NCBI RefSeq assembly: GCF_900112425.1
Contig: NZ_FOLP01000010.1
Span: 124,001 to 188,000 of the forward strand
Length of the DNA: 64,000 nucleotides
DNA from: Variovorax sp. OK212
GTDB taxonomy: Bacteria; Pseudomonadota; Gammaproteobacteria; Burkholderiales; Burkholderiaceae_C
Reading direction: 5' to 3'
Shown here: positions 50,853 to 58,925 of the stretch, piece by piece
How positions within the stretch are numbered: the first letter of the stretch is position 1
Layout of the letters: every line of letters begins with the position of its first letter
The notes under the pieces: generated by a model
Told to the model about the DNA's origin: nothing
Seen by the model: the letters and a program-made list of their open reading frames with translations, nothing else
The model's database searches: none
Made by a program: the position numbers and the translations under genes

Positions 50853-52085
50853 TCAGCTCAGGGTTACGCGAGCGAACTTGCGGCGGCCAACCTGCACCAC
50901 ATAGGTTCCGGCAGGCAACTTCAATCCCTTGTCGCTGATCACCGCAGAGTCGACGCGGACACCACCGCCGTCGATCAAGCGATTGCCTTCTCCCGCTGAA
51001 GCCGTCAGGTTCGCCTGCTTGAGCATCTGGCCGATGCCCATCGGCGCACCCGACAGCGACACCTCCGGGATTTCGTCCGGCACGCCGCCCTTGCTGCGGT
51101 TGATAAAATCCTGCTCGGCCGCGTCCGCCGCCGCCGCGCTGTGGAAGCGGGCGGTGATTTCCTTGGCCAGCGCGACCTTCGCGTCCTTCGGGTTGCGCCC
51201 GCCGGCAATCTCGGCCTTCAGCGCCGCGATCTGCTCCAGCGACTGGAAGCTCACCAGCGTGTACCAGCGCCACATCAGGTCGTCGGAAATCGACAGCACC
51301 TTGGCGAACATGGTGTTGGCGTCTTCGCTGATGCCGATGTAGTTGTTCTTGCTCTTCGACATCTTTTCGACGCCGTCGAGGCCTTCCAGCAAGGGCATAG
51401 TGAGTATGCACTGCGGTTCTTGACCATACTCCTGCTGGAGATGACGACCCACGAGCAGGTTGAACTTCTGGTCGGTACCGCCCAGTTCGAGGTCGCTCTT
51501 GAGCGCGACCGAGTCGTAGCCCTGCATCAGCGGGTAGAGGAACTCGTGCACCGAAATCGACTGGCCGGCCTTGAAGCGCTTGCTGAAGTCGTCGCGCTCC
51601 ATCATGCGGGCCACCGTGTACTTGGCGGCCAGCTGGATCATGCCGCGGGCGCCCAGCGGGTCGCTCCACTCGGAGTTGTAGCGGATCTCGGTCTTCTCGG
51701 GGTCCAGCACCAGGCTGGCCTGCCTGTAGTAGGTCTGGGCGTTGGCCTCGATCTGCTCGCGGGTCAGCGGCGGGCGGGTGCTGTTGCGCCCGGACGGGTC
51801 GCCGATGGTGGTGGTGAAGTCGCCGATCAGGAAGATCACCCGGTGGCCCAGGTCTTGCAACTGGCGCATCTTGTTGAGCACGACGGTGTGGCCGATGTGG
51901 ATATCGGGGGCCGTCGGGTCCAGGCCGAGCTTGATGCGCAGCGGGGTTCCGGTGGCTTCGGAGCGCTGCAGCTTGCGCACCCACTCGTCCTGCGGCAGCA
52001 GTTCGTCAGCGCCTCGGAGGGATATTTCGAGCGCGCGTCCTACACTATTTGAGAGGGCCATGGATGTAACAGATTCGGCGTTCAT
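50853..52085 (-). CDS. tyrS: Tyrosyl-tRNA synthetase
   Basis: A 410-aa class I aminoacyl-tRNA synthetase. HIGH is at residues 63-66 (PDIHIGHTVVL), KMSKS at 241-245, tyrosine/ATP-site segments QGYDSVALKSDLELGGTDQ and FNLLVGR, and a C-terminal S4 RNA-binding domain (GGGVRVDSAVISDKGLKLPA). It is of the TyrRS-2 (TyrZ-like) type common in betaproteobacteria, with a long N-terminus. It is divergent from the M23 peptidase gene, 159 nt between starts, and converges on the OmpA-like gene. Confidence 0.97.
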   Translation of the reverse strand: MNAESVTSMALSNSVGRALEISLRGADELLPQDEWVRKLQRSEATGTPLRIKLGLDPTAPDIHIGHTVVLNKMRQLQDLGHRVIFLIGDFTTTIGDPSGRNSTRPPLTREQIEANAQTYYRQASLVLDPEKTEIRYNSEWSDPLGARGMIQLAAKYTVARMMERDDFSKRFKAGQSISVHEFLYPLMQGYDSVALKSDLELGGTDQKFNLLVGRHLQQEYGQEPQCILTMPLLEGLDGVEKMSKSKNNYIGISEDANTMFAKVLSISDDLMWRWYTLVSFQSLEQIAALKAEIAGGRNPKDAKVALAKEITARFHSAAAADAAEQDFINRSKGGVPDEIPEVSLSGAPMGIGQMLKQANLTASAGEGNRLIDGGGVRVDSAVISDKGLKLPAGTYVVQVGRRKFARVTLS

Positions 52086-52244
52086 GGGCTTTTTTAGCTG
52101 ATTTTGGGGGTGCCGAAGCTATACTCAGCCCGACTTTTCAAGCGCCGAATTCTAAGCGGCGCTTCTTCCGCACCGTCTCCTGCCGCCCCGAACGTCCTGG
52201 GCCTTGCAGCACGGATTTGCAGAACCTGAGCTGGAATTCAAAGT

Positions 52245-53591
52245 TTGATCAACGGCATTCTTGCCGCCGAGGAGCTCCTTGCTTCTCGCGTGGCCTATAC
52301 ATTTCGAACCTACCCCAAGCAGATCACGGCGATGATCGCCGCCGCCCTGCTGAGCGCCGGCACCCTCGCGGTGGCTTCGCTCGGTCCGGACGCATCCGAC
52401 CTCCCGGTCCACCAGATCCTCGAAGCGACGACCCCCGTGTCGTTCGCCGACCAGAGCCAGTCGCTGGAGAACTTCAGCTTCACGCTGTTCCGCACCGACG
52501 TCACGCGTTCGAGCGACACGGCCGAAGCGCTGCTGAAGCGCCTGGGCATCTCCGACCCCACCGCCACCGCCTTCGTGCGCGGCAACTCGGAAGCCCGCAA
52601 CGCCCTCTTCTCGCGCGCCGGCCGCACCGTGACAGCCGAGGCCACGCAGGAAAACCAGCTCAAGAAGCTCAGCGCCCGCTGGATTCCCGACGGCGACGGC
52701 GGCTTCAAGCGCTTTGTCATCGAACGCACGCCCACCGGCTTTGCCGGCGTGACCGAGCGTGACGCGCTCACGCCGGGCACGCGCCTGGCAAGCGGCACCA
52801 TCCGCACCTCGCTGTTCGCCGCCACCGACGACTCGCGCATTCCCGACGCGGTGGCCAGCCAGCTGGCCGACATCTTCGCGGGCGACGTCGACGTGCGCGC
52901 CCTGCGCAAGGGCGACCGCTTCGCCGTGGTCTACGAGACCTTCGAAGCCGACGGACAGGCGCTGCGCAGCGGCCGCGTGCTCTCGGCCGAGTTCGAGAAC
53001 AACGGCAGGATCCACCAAGCCGTCTGGTTCCAGCCTCCGGGCGCGGGCCAGAAGGGCAGCTACTACCGCCCGAGCGGCGACAGCCTGCGCAAGGCCTACC
53101 TGGCGACGCCGGTCGAGTTCTCGCGCGTGTCCAGCGGCTTCGCGATGCGCATGCACCCGATCCTGAACAGCTGGCGCCAGCACAACGGCATCGACTACGC
53201 GGCCCCCACGGGCACGTCGGTGCGCACGGTCGGCGACGGCACGGTCGACTTTGCCGGCACGCAGAACGGCTACGGCAACATCATCATCATCACCCACCGC
53301 AACAACCAGCAGACGGCGTATGCGCACCTGAGCCGCATCGACGTCAAGGCCGGCCAGAGCGTGAGCCAGGGCCAGGCCATCGGCGCGGTGGGCTCCACCG
53401 GCTGGGCGACCGGCCCGCACCTGCACTTCGAATTCCGCGTGGGCGGCGTCTACCAGGACCCGGCTTCCATCGCGCAAGAAGGCGGCGCGCCGATCACCGC
53501 GGCCCTGCGCCCGGCGTTCGAACGCATCGCCGTGGGCGCGCGCACCGAGCTGGCGGCCGCCTTCTCGGTGGTGCAGGCCAGCGCCGACTGA
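52245..53591 (+). CDS. M23-family peptidoglycan endopeptidase
   Basis: A 448-aa membrane-anchored cell-wall peptidase. One N-terminal membrane segment (ITAMIAAALLSAGTLAVASL, about 27-46) anchors it in the inner membrane, followed by an OapA/LysM-like region (TAEALLKRLGISDPTATAFV) and the M23 domain. The zinc ligands are visible: His313 and Asp317 (HNGIDYAAP), and His392/His394 (PHLHFEFR). It would cleave peptidoglycan cross-links, like MepM. The start is TTG at 52245; a start further in would remove part of the cytoplasmic tail. anmK follows 39 nt downstream, pairing cell-wall cleavage and recycling. Confidence 0.9.
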   Translation: MINGILAAEELLASRVAYTFRTYPKQITAMIAAALLSAGTLAVASLGPDASDLPVHQILEATTPVSFADQSQSLENFSFTLFRTDVTRSSDTAEALLKRLGISDPTATAFVRGNSEARNALFSRAGRTVTAEATQENQLKKLSARWIPDGDGGFKRFVIERTPTGFAGVTERDALTPGTRLASGTIRTSLFAATDDSRIPDAVASQLADIFAGDVDVRALRKGDRFAVVYETFEADGQALRSGRVLSAEFENNGRIHQAVWFQPPGAGQKGSYYRPSGDSLRKAYLATPVEFSRVSSGFAMRMHPILNSWRQHNGIDYAAPTGTSVRTVGDGTVDFAGTQNGYGNIIIITHRNNQQTAYAHLSRIDVKAGQSVSQGQAIGAVGSTGWATGPHLHFEFRVGGVYQDPASIAQEGGAPITAALRPAFERIAVGARTELAAAFSVVQASAD

Positions 53592-53630
53592 TCCGGTCGC
53601 GCAGCCCGCTTCTCTAGAGTTGATCCGGAG

Positions 53631-54755
53631 ATGGCTGCCGACCTTTTCATCGGCCTGATGTCGGGCACCTCGCTCGACGGCGTGGACGGCGTGCTCGCCG
53701 ATTTCTCCGACGGCCGCATCGCGGTGAAGTCCTACGCCACGGCGCAGTTTCCCGTGGCGCTGCGCGCCGAGCTGCTGGCGCTGAACACCCCGGGCGATAA
53801 CGAGTTGCACCGCGCGGCACTGGCCGGCAACGGGCTGGCCCGCGCCTACGCCGGCGTCGTCGAGCAGTTGCTGGCGAACAGCGGCACCGCCGCCAGCACC
53901 GTCGCCGCCATCGGCGCGCACGGCCAGACGGTGCGCCACCGGCCGCTCGAGTTCGACGAGGTCGGCTACACGCTCCAGCTCAACAACCCCTCGCTGCTCG
54001 CCGAGCTGACCGGCATCGACGTGGTCGGCGACTTCCGCAGCCGCGACCTCGCGGCCGGCGGCCAGGGCGCGCCGCTGGTGCCGGCCTTCCACAGCGCCCT
54101 GTTCGCGCGCCCCGACGAAACCGTGGCCGTGCTGAACATCGGCGGCATCTCCAACCTGAGCCTGCTGCCGCCCGCCAACGCGACCGAAGGCGCCATCGTG
54201 CTTGGCTTCGACTGCGGCCCCGGCAACGCGCTGATGGACCACTGGTGCCAGACCTACCAGGGCCAGCCCTTCGACCGCGGCGGCCAGTGGGCGGCCAGCG
54301 GGCAGGTGCTGCCCGAACTGCTCGCCCGGCTGCTGGCCGACCCGTACTTCACGAAGGCACCGCCCAAGAGCACCGGCCGCGACCTGTTCAACCCGACCTG
54401 GCTGGCCGCGCAACTCGGCACCACGGCGATGGACCCGGCCGACGTCCAGGCCACGCTGACCGAATTGACCGCTCACGCTTGTGCAGTGGACGTGTCACGC
54501 TACGGAAAAGATAGCAAGTTGCTGATCGTCTGCGGTGGCGGCGCGTTGAACGACCACCTGCTGGGCCGGCTGCGCGCCGTGCTGCCCGGCGTGACCGTGG
54601 CGGCATCCGACGCGCACGGCCTGCCACCGCAGCAGGTCGAAGCCGCGGCCTTCGCCTGGCTGGCCCGCGCCACCGTGCGGCGGGAGGCGGGCAACCTCGC
54701 CAGCGTGACCGGCGCGCGCGGCGCGCGGGTGCTGGGCGCGATCTACCCCGCCTGA
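53631..54755 (+). CDS. anmK: Anhydro-N-acetylmuramic acid kinase
   Basis: A 374-aa sugar kinase of the cell-wall recycling pathway that converts 1,6-anhydro-MurNAc to MurNAc-6-phosphate with ATP. Family marks: FIGLMSGTSLDGVDGVLADF at the N-terminus, IGAHGQTVRHRP, VVGDFRSRDLAAGGQGAPLV, NIGGISNLSLLP, FDCGPGNALMDHW, and CGGGALNDHLLGRL. Length is normal. It lies 39 nt after the M23 peptidase gene with a CCGGAG site. It converges with the MdtD-like exporter, with 10 nt between the stops. Confidence 0.97.
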   Translation: MAADLFIGLMSGTSLDGVDGVLADFSDGRIAVKSYATAQFPVALRAELLALNTPGDNELHRAALAGNGLARAYAGVVEQLLANSGTAASTVAAIGAHGQTVRHRPLEFDEVGYTLQLNNPSLLAELTGIDVVGDFRSRDLAAGGQGAPLVPAFHSALFARPDETVAVLNIGGISNLSLLPPANATEGAIVLGFDCGPGNALMDHWCQTYQGQPFDRGGQWAASGQVLPELLARLLADPYFTKAPPKSTGRDLFNPTWLAAQLGTTAMDPADVQATLTELTAHACAVDVSRYGKDSKLLIVCGGGALNDHLLGRLRAVLPGVTVAASDAHGLPPQQVEAAAFAWLARATVRREAGNLASVTGARGARVLGAIYPA

Positions 54756-54765
54756 GCGTCCGCGG

Positions 54766-56190
54766 TCAGCCCTGGCCGGAAACTTCCGGCTGCGCGGGAC
54801 GCGGCGCCCGCACTTCCGACGGCAGATGCCAGAAGATGAGCGCCGAAGCCACTGTGATCAGCCCCATGCTGGCAAAAGTGGCCTGGAAGGCGTCCAGCGT
54901 GTGCGCGGGCGAATCGGTACCGAAGATGCCGTTGTAGCCCGCCAGCACCGCGCCCGCCGCGGCCACGCCCAGGCTCATGGCCAGCATCTGCACCATCGAC
55001 AGCAGGCTGTTGCCGCTGCTGGCCATGCTGCCGTCCAGGTCCTTCAGCGTGATGGTGTTCATGGCCGTGAACTGCAGCGAGTTGACCGCACCGAAGGCCA
55101 GCAGCTGCACCACGTGCAGCGCCATCGGCTGGCCCGGCGCCGTGAGGCCGAAGCTGGCCATGGTGCAGCCCACCAGGATGGTGTTGACCACCAGCACGCG
55201 GCGGTAGCCGTGGCGCGTGATGAGCGGCGTGGCCACGCGCTTCATGGCCATGCCGGCCATCGCGATCGGCAGCATCATCAGCCCGGCGCGCACCGGCGAA
55301 TAGCCCATCGACACCTGCAGCAGCAGCGGCACCAGGAACGGCATGCAGCTGCTGCCCAGGCGCGAGAACAGGTTGCCGATCAGCCCGATGCTGAGCGTGG
55401 GCACGTGGAAGAGCGAGGGCGCGAACAGCGGCTCGGGCGTGCGCGAGGCGCGCAGCCAGTAGGCGACGATGCTGGCGAAGCCGAAGATCAGCAGGACCAT
55501 CACCCCGCCCTGGCGCAGGCCCACGCCGTCGAGCGACAGCGAAATCGCGACCATGCCGAAGGCCAGCATGGCGTAGCCGACGCTGTCGAAGCGCTTCTGC
55601 ACCGCGCCGCGCAGGTCGGGCATGTACTTGAGCGTGGCAAGGCAGCCCAGCAGGCCGACGGGCACGTTGATCAGGAAGATCCAGTGCCAGGAGGCGTACT
55701 GCACCAGCCAGCCGCCCAGCGTGGGGCCCAGCAAGGGCCCGATGAGGCCCGGAATGGCCACGAAGCTCATGGCCTGCAGGAACTCCCCGCGCGGCACCGT
55801 GCGCAGCAGCGCCAGGCGCCCCACGGGCAGCAGCAGCGCGCCGCCCAGCCCCTGCACCACCCGCGCGGCCACCAGCTGGCCCAGGCCGTGCGACAGCGCG
55901 CAGAGCACCGAGCCGGCGGCGAACAGCACGATGGCGCAGAAGAAGATGCGCCGCGTGCCGAAGCGGTCGGCGATCCAGCCCGAGGCGGGGATCAGCATCG
56001 CCATGGTCAGCGCGTAGGCCACCACCACCGATTGCATGCGCAGCGGGCTCTCGCCCAGGCTCGCGGCCATCGCCGGCAGCGCGGTGTTGATGATGGTGGC
56101 GTCGAGTGTCTGCATGAAGAAGCCGACGGCGACGAGCCACAGCAGGCTCTTGCGAACGGGATCGACGGGGGTTTCAGCCTCTGAGGTCAT
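54766..56190 (-). CDS. mdtD: MFS exporter of the DHA2 type, MdtD-like
   Basis: A 474-aa major facilitator multidrug-type exporter. The N-terminus FMQTLDATIINTALPAMAAS and the motifs VSYALT-like VAYALTMAMLIPASGWIADRFG, VQGLGGALLLPVGRLALL, GPLLGPTLGGWLV and TLKDLDGSMASSGNSLLS match E. coli MdtD/YegB closely. MdtD has been linked to iron/citrate export in enterics; the substrate here is open. Hydrophobicity suggests 13-14 helices. The gene is read away from erpA and follows its terminator; no regulator is next to it. Confidence 0.85.
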   Translation of the reverse strand: MTSEAETPVDPVRKSLLWLVAVGFFMQTLDATIINTALPAMAASLGESPLRMQSVVVAYALTMAMLIPASGWIADRFGTRRIFFCAIVLFAAGSVLCALSHGLGQLVAARVVQGLGGALLLPVGRLALLRTVPRGEFLQAMSFVAIPGLIGPLLGPTLGGWLVQYASWHWIFLINVPVGLLGCLATLKYMPDLRGAVQKRFDSVGYAMLAFGMVAISLSLDGVGLRQGGVMVLLIFGFASIVAYWLRASRTPEPLFAPSLFHVPTLSIGLIGNLFSRLGSSCMPFLVPLLLQVSMGYSPVRAGLMMLPIAMAGMAMKRVATPLITRHGYRRVLVVNTILVGCTMASFGLTAPGQPMALHVVQLLAFGAVNSLQFTAMNTITLKDLDGSMASSGNSLLSMVQMLAMSLGVAAAGAVLAGYNGIFGTDSPAHTLDAFQATFASMGLITVASALIFWHLPSEVRAPRPAQPEVSGQG

Positions 56191-56242
56191 GGGCAGGCGA
56201 GGGAGAGGGAAAAGAGGAGAAACAGAAACTGGAGCGGAAACG

Positions 56243-56266
56243 AAAAAGCCGCCCGGAGGCGGCTTT
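56243..56266 (-). terminator. Intrinsic terminator after erpA
   Basis: On the minus strand, a 9-bp stem (aaagccgcc/ggcggcttt) with a 4-nt loop is followed by a run of five T. It lies 32 nt after the erpA stop. Its stem is nearly the same as the rpsI terminator at 56852-56874. Confidence 0.85.
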
Positions 56267-56297
56267 CTGGGGAGGCTGGGTCAGCAGCATCCAGGCA

Positions 56298-56663
56298 TCA
56301 GGCCGAGAAGCTCGATCCGCAGCCGCAGGTGCTGGTGGCGTTCGGGTTCTTGATGACGAACTGGGCGCCCTGCAGGTCTTCCTTGTAGTCGATCTCGGCG
56401 CCGACCAGGTACTGGTAGCTCATGGCGTCGATCAACAGCGACACACCGTTCTTGGTCATGGTGGTGTCGTCTTCGTTGGTGATTTCATCGAAGGTGAAAC
56501 CGTACTGGAAGCCCGAGCAGCCGCCACCTTGCACGAACACGCGCAGCTTGAGGTCGGGATTGCCTTCTTCGGCGATCAGGTCGGCCACCTTGGCTGCCGC
56601 ACTGTCGGTAAAGACGATGGGCTCTGGCATCTGGGTCTGGATGTTTTCGGCTACGGCGCTCAT
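56298..56663 (-). CDS. erpA: Iron-sulfur cluster insertion protein ErpA
   Basis: A 121-aa A-type Fe-S carrier. The three conserved cysteines are Cys49 (GGGCSGFQYGF), Cys113 and Cys115 (TCGCGSSF). It passes Fe-S clusters to apoenzymes, including those of isoprenoid synthesis. The ATG at 56663 starts MSAVAENIQT; an upstream in-frame extension is not supported by a ribosome site, while GGAGTGATTACCCC precedes the ATG. It is the single gene between the rpsI terminator region and its own terminator. Confidence 0.95.
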   Translation of the reverse strand: MSAVAENIQTQMPEPIVFTDSAAAKVADLIAEEGNPDLKLRVFVQGGGCSGFQYGFTFDEITNEDDTTMTKNGVSLLIDAMSYQYLVGAEIDYKEDLQGAQFVIKNPNATSTCGCGSSFSA

Positions 56664-56790
56664 GGGGTAATCACTCCTTGGGGCCGTACATGCGGCCAAT
56701 GGAACCAATGCTACTGCAATGCCGCAATTTCGGCAGGCGGGGTGTGGCGTGCACCCCAACGCAAGTGGGGTCGGATGCGACCTCGGCAAC

Positions 56791-56880
56791 GAAAAAGCAA
56801 TCCGAAGGCAGCCCTGCAATGAAAAGGCAGCCCGAAGGCGGCCCTGCAATGAAAAAGCCGCCCGAGGGCGGCTTCGTGTT
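56791..56880. repeat. Three exact-period 30-bp tandem copies of a terminator hairpin
   Basis: Three copies (56791-56820, 56821-56850, 56851-56880) each begin gaaaaagc/gaaaaggc and hold a GC hairpin. Copies 1 and 2 have a ttcg (UUCG-type) loop on the minus strand and share ccgaaggc and gccctgcaat. Copy 3, next to rpsI, is the intact terminator; copies 1 and 2 have mismatched stems. This is a recent tandem amplification of the rpsI terminator. Confidence 0.85.
56852..56874 (-). terminator. Intrinsic terminator of rplM-rpsI
   Basis: On the minus strand, aagccgcc-ctcg-ggcggctt is followed by ttt, 20 nt after the rpsI stop. It is the perfect copy of the tandem repeat 56791-56880. Confidence 0.85.
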
Positions 56881-56893
56881 CGCAGTGAACAGA

Positions 56894-57286
56894 TCAGCGC
56901 TTGCTGAACTGCTTGCGGCGACGGGCGGAGTGCAGACCGACCTTCTTACGTTCGACTTCACGCGCATCGCGCGTCACGAAGCCGGCTTGGCTCAGCACGG
57001 GCTTGAGCGTTGCGTCGTAGTCGATCAGGGCACGGGTGATGCCGTGGCGCGTGGCGCCAGCTTGACCCGATTCGCCGCCGCCGTTCACGTTGACCATCAC
57101 GTCGAAAGCTTCGAGGTTGTTGGTCAGCGCCAGGGGCTGCTTCGCGATCATGATCGAGGTTTCACGGCCGAAGAACGCTTGGATGTCCTTGCCGTTGACC
57201 GTGATCTTGCCGGTGCCTTTTTTCAGAAACACGCGGGCGACGCTGGATTTGCGACGGCCGGTGCCATTGTTCCATTCACCAATCAT
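56894..57286 (-). CDS. rpsI: Ribosomal protein S9
   Basis: A 130-aa small-subunit ribosomal protein. Typical features are the N-terminal YNNGTGRRK-like MIGEWNNGTGRRKSSVARVF, GGGESGQAGATRHGITRALI, and the basic tail RKKVGLHSARRRKQFSKR that reaches the P-site tRNA. The ATG at 57286 has AAGGAG 8 nt before it. It lies 12 nt after rplM and forms the usual rplM-rpsI operon. Triplicated terminator copies follow it. Confidence 0.99.
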   Translation of the reverse strand: MIGEWNNGTGRRKSSVARVFLKKGTGKITVNGKDIQAFFGRETSIMIAKQPLALTNNLEAFDVMVNVNGGGESGQAGATRHGITRALIDYDATLKPVLSQAGFVTRDAREVERKKVGLHSARRRKQFSKR

Positions 57287-57298
57287 TCTCAAGGCTCC

Positions 57299-57730
57299 TT
57301 ACAGTTCCAGCACTTTGGGCTGTTGGGCGGTATGCGGGTGCTCAGCGCCACCGTACACCTTGAGTTTCTTGATCATCGCGTAACCGAGCGGGCCCTTGGG
57401 CAGCATGCCCTTGACAGCCTTTTCCAGGGCGCGGCCCGGGTGCTTGGATTGCATGTCGCGGAAGTTCGTCGCCGTGATACCGCCCGGGTAGCCCGAGTGA
57501 CGGTAGTACACCTTGTCGATCGACTTGGCGCCGGTGACGCGCAGTTGCGCGGCGTTGATGATGACGATGAAGTCACCGGTATCGACGTGAGGCGTGTAAA
57601 TGGCCTTGTGTTTGCCGCGCAAACGGAGAGCAACTTCGCTGGCTACTCGTCCGAGGACCTTGTCGGTCGCGTCAATCACAAACCACTCGTGCGTCACGTC
57701 AGCGGGCTTGGCGCTGAACGTTTTGGTCAT
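57299..57730 (-). CDS. rplM: Ribosomal protein L13
   Basis: A 143-aa large-subunit ribosomal protein: MTKTFSAKPADVTHEWFVID, LGRVASEVALRLRGKHKA, HSGYPGGITATNFRDM, and GMLPKGPLGYAMIKKLKVY are all present. It is the first gene of the rplM-rpsI operon. The promoter at 57854-57883 gives a leader of about 115 nt; L13 is known to regulate its own operon in E. coli, and a similar control through this leader is possible. ATG at 57730 has AAAGAG upstream. Confidence 0.99.
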   Translation of the reverse strand: MTKTFSAKPADVTHEWFVIDATDKVLGRVASEVALRLRGKHKAIYTPHVDTGDFIVIINAAQLRVTGAKSIDKVYYRHSGYPGGITATNFRDMQSKHPGRALEKAVKGMLPKGPLGYAMIKKLKVYGGAEHPHTAQQPKVLEL

Positions 57731-57853
57731 GAGTTTTTCTCTTTGAAGAGGGTTTGGCGAGCCCTTTTCCACGGTCGGCGTTCCTCTGGTGGGAATCTCT
57801 TAGGTGGTTTGAAGTCTTCGCCGCGGGGCTACAAAAACGCTGCGAAGCCCGCG

Positions 57854-57883
57854 ATTATATAAAGAATGGCCTTGTGCTGGCAA
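57854..57883 (-). promoter_or_regulatory. Sigma-70 promoter of rplM-rpsI
   Basis: On the minus strand, -35 TTGCCA (57878-57883) and a perfect -10 TATAAT (57854-57859) are 18 bp apart. Transcription would start near 57847, leaving a leader of about 115 nt before the rplM ATG. It overlaps no other gene; rlmJ starts at 57926 on the other strand. Confidence 0.85.
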
Positions 57884-57925
57884 ATGCGCATATGCAGGGC
57901 CCAACACCGTTACCATCCTCCCCCT

Positions 57926-58879
57926 ATGTTCAGTTACCGCCACGCGTTCCATGCCGGCAACCACGCCGACGTGCTCAAGCACACGGTGCTGATTGCCACG
58001 CTCGAGCACATGCTCGAAAAAGAAGCCGCCCTCACGGTGGTCGACACCCACGCCGGCGCCGGCCTGTACCGCCTGGATGGCGACTACGCCGGCACCAGCG
58101 GCGAAGCGGCCGAAGGCATCCTGCGCCTTCTTTCAGGCAAGAAAGCGCCCGGCACGCCCGCCCCTGCTGCGAAGTCCGCTACCAAAAAGGTAGCGCCCGA
58201 AGCCGAAGTCCCGGTCGCGGACGCCATTGCGCGCTACCTGGAAGTGATTCACGACTTCAACCCCAACGGCGGCGCCCGCGTCTACCCCGGCTCGCCGTTC
58301 ATCGTGCAGCACCTGCTGCGCGACCACGACAAGCTCAAGCTGTTCGAGCTGCACCCGACCGACGGCCGCACGCTGAGCGCCAACATCGCCCAGCTCGAGG
58401 CCGGCCGCCAGATCGCCGTGCTGAACGAAGACGGCTTCGGCAGCGCCACCAAGTTCCTGCCGCCGCCCTCGCGCCGCGCGCTGGTGCTGATGGACCCGAG
58501 CTACGAAATGAAGACCGACTACGGCCGCGTGCTCGACTTCGCGGCCGAGGCGCTCAAGCGCTTCGCCACGGGCACCTACGCGGTCTGGTATCCGATCATT
58601 CCGCGCCCCGAGGCGCACGACCTGCCGCGCCGCCTGAAGACGATGGCGACCAAGGCCGGCAAGTCGTGGCTGCACGCCACGCTGACGGTCAAATCGAGCA
58701 AGATCACCAAGGACGCTGCCTCTGGCGCCACGCAGCGCCCGGGCCTGCCGGCCAGCGGCATGTTCCTGATCAACCCGCCCTACACGCTGAAGCCGCTGCT
58801 CGCGGCCGCGCTGCCGCAGCTGGTGGAGCGCCTGGGCCAGGACCGCAACGCGGCCTTCTCGCTCGAATCGGGCGGCTGA
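57926..58879 (+). CDS. rlmJ: 23S rRNA (adenine2030-N6)-methyltransferase RlmJ
   Basis: A 317-aa methyltransferase that makes m6A2030 in 23S rRNA. Seen: the N-terminal MFSYRHAFHAGNHADVLKH, cofactor motif VVDTHAGAGLYRL, and catalytic MDPSYEMK (a DPPY-type motif with Ser). The protein is longer than E. coli RlmJ (280 aa) because of an Ala/Pro/Lys-rich insertion (KKAPGTPAPAAKSATKKVAP, about 73-92). ATG at 57926 fits the family N-terminus; no ribosome site is visible. It is divergent from rplM. Confidence 0.94.
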   Translation: MFSYRHAFHAGNHADVLKHTVLIATLEHMLEKEAALTVVDTHAGAGLYRLDGDYAGTSGEAAEGILRLLSGKKAPGTPAPAAKSATKKVAPEAEVPVADAIARYLEVIHDFNPNGGARVYPGSPFIVQHLLRDHDKLKLFELHPTDGRTLSANIAQLEAGRQIAVLNEDGFGSATKFLPPPSRRALVLMDPSYEMKTDYGRVLDFAAEALKRFATGTYAVWYPIIPRPEAHDLPRRLKTMATKAGKSWLHATLTVKSSKITKDAASGATQRPGLPASGMFLINPPYTLKPLLAAALPQLVERLGQDRNAAFSLESGG

Positions 58880-58925
58880 GCCTCCGGGCCCAAGCCCAGT
58901 CCCGGGCCTCGCCGGGCTCCCGGGC

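Noticed and set aside
52120..52125. TATACT as a -10 box for the M23 peptidase gene
   Set aside because: No -35 sequence resembling TTGACA at the right distance was found, so a promoter is not called.
56791..56880. Tandem 30-bp units as a CRISPR array
   Set aside because: The units are directly adjacent with no spacers, and each is a terminator-like hairpin.
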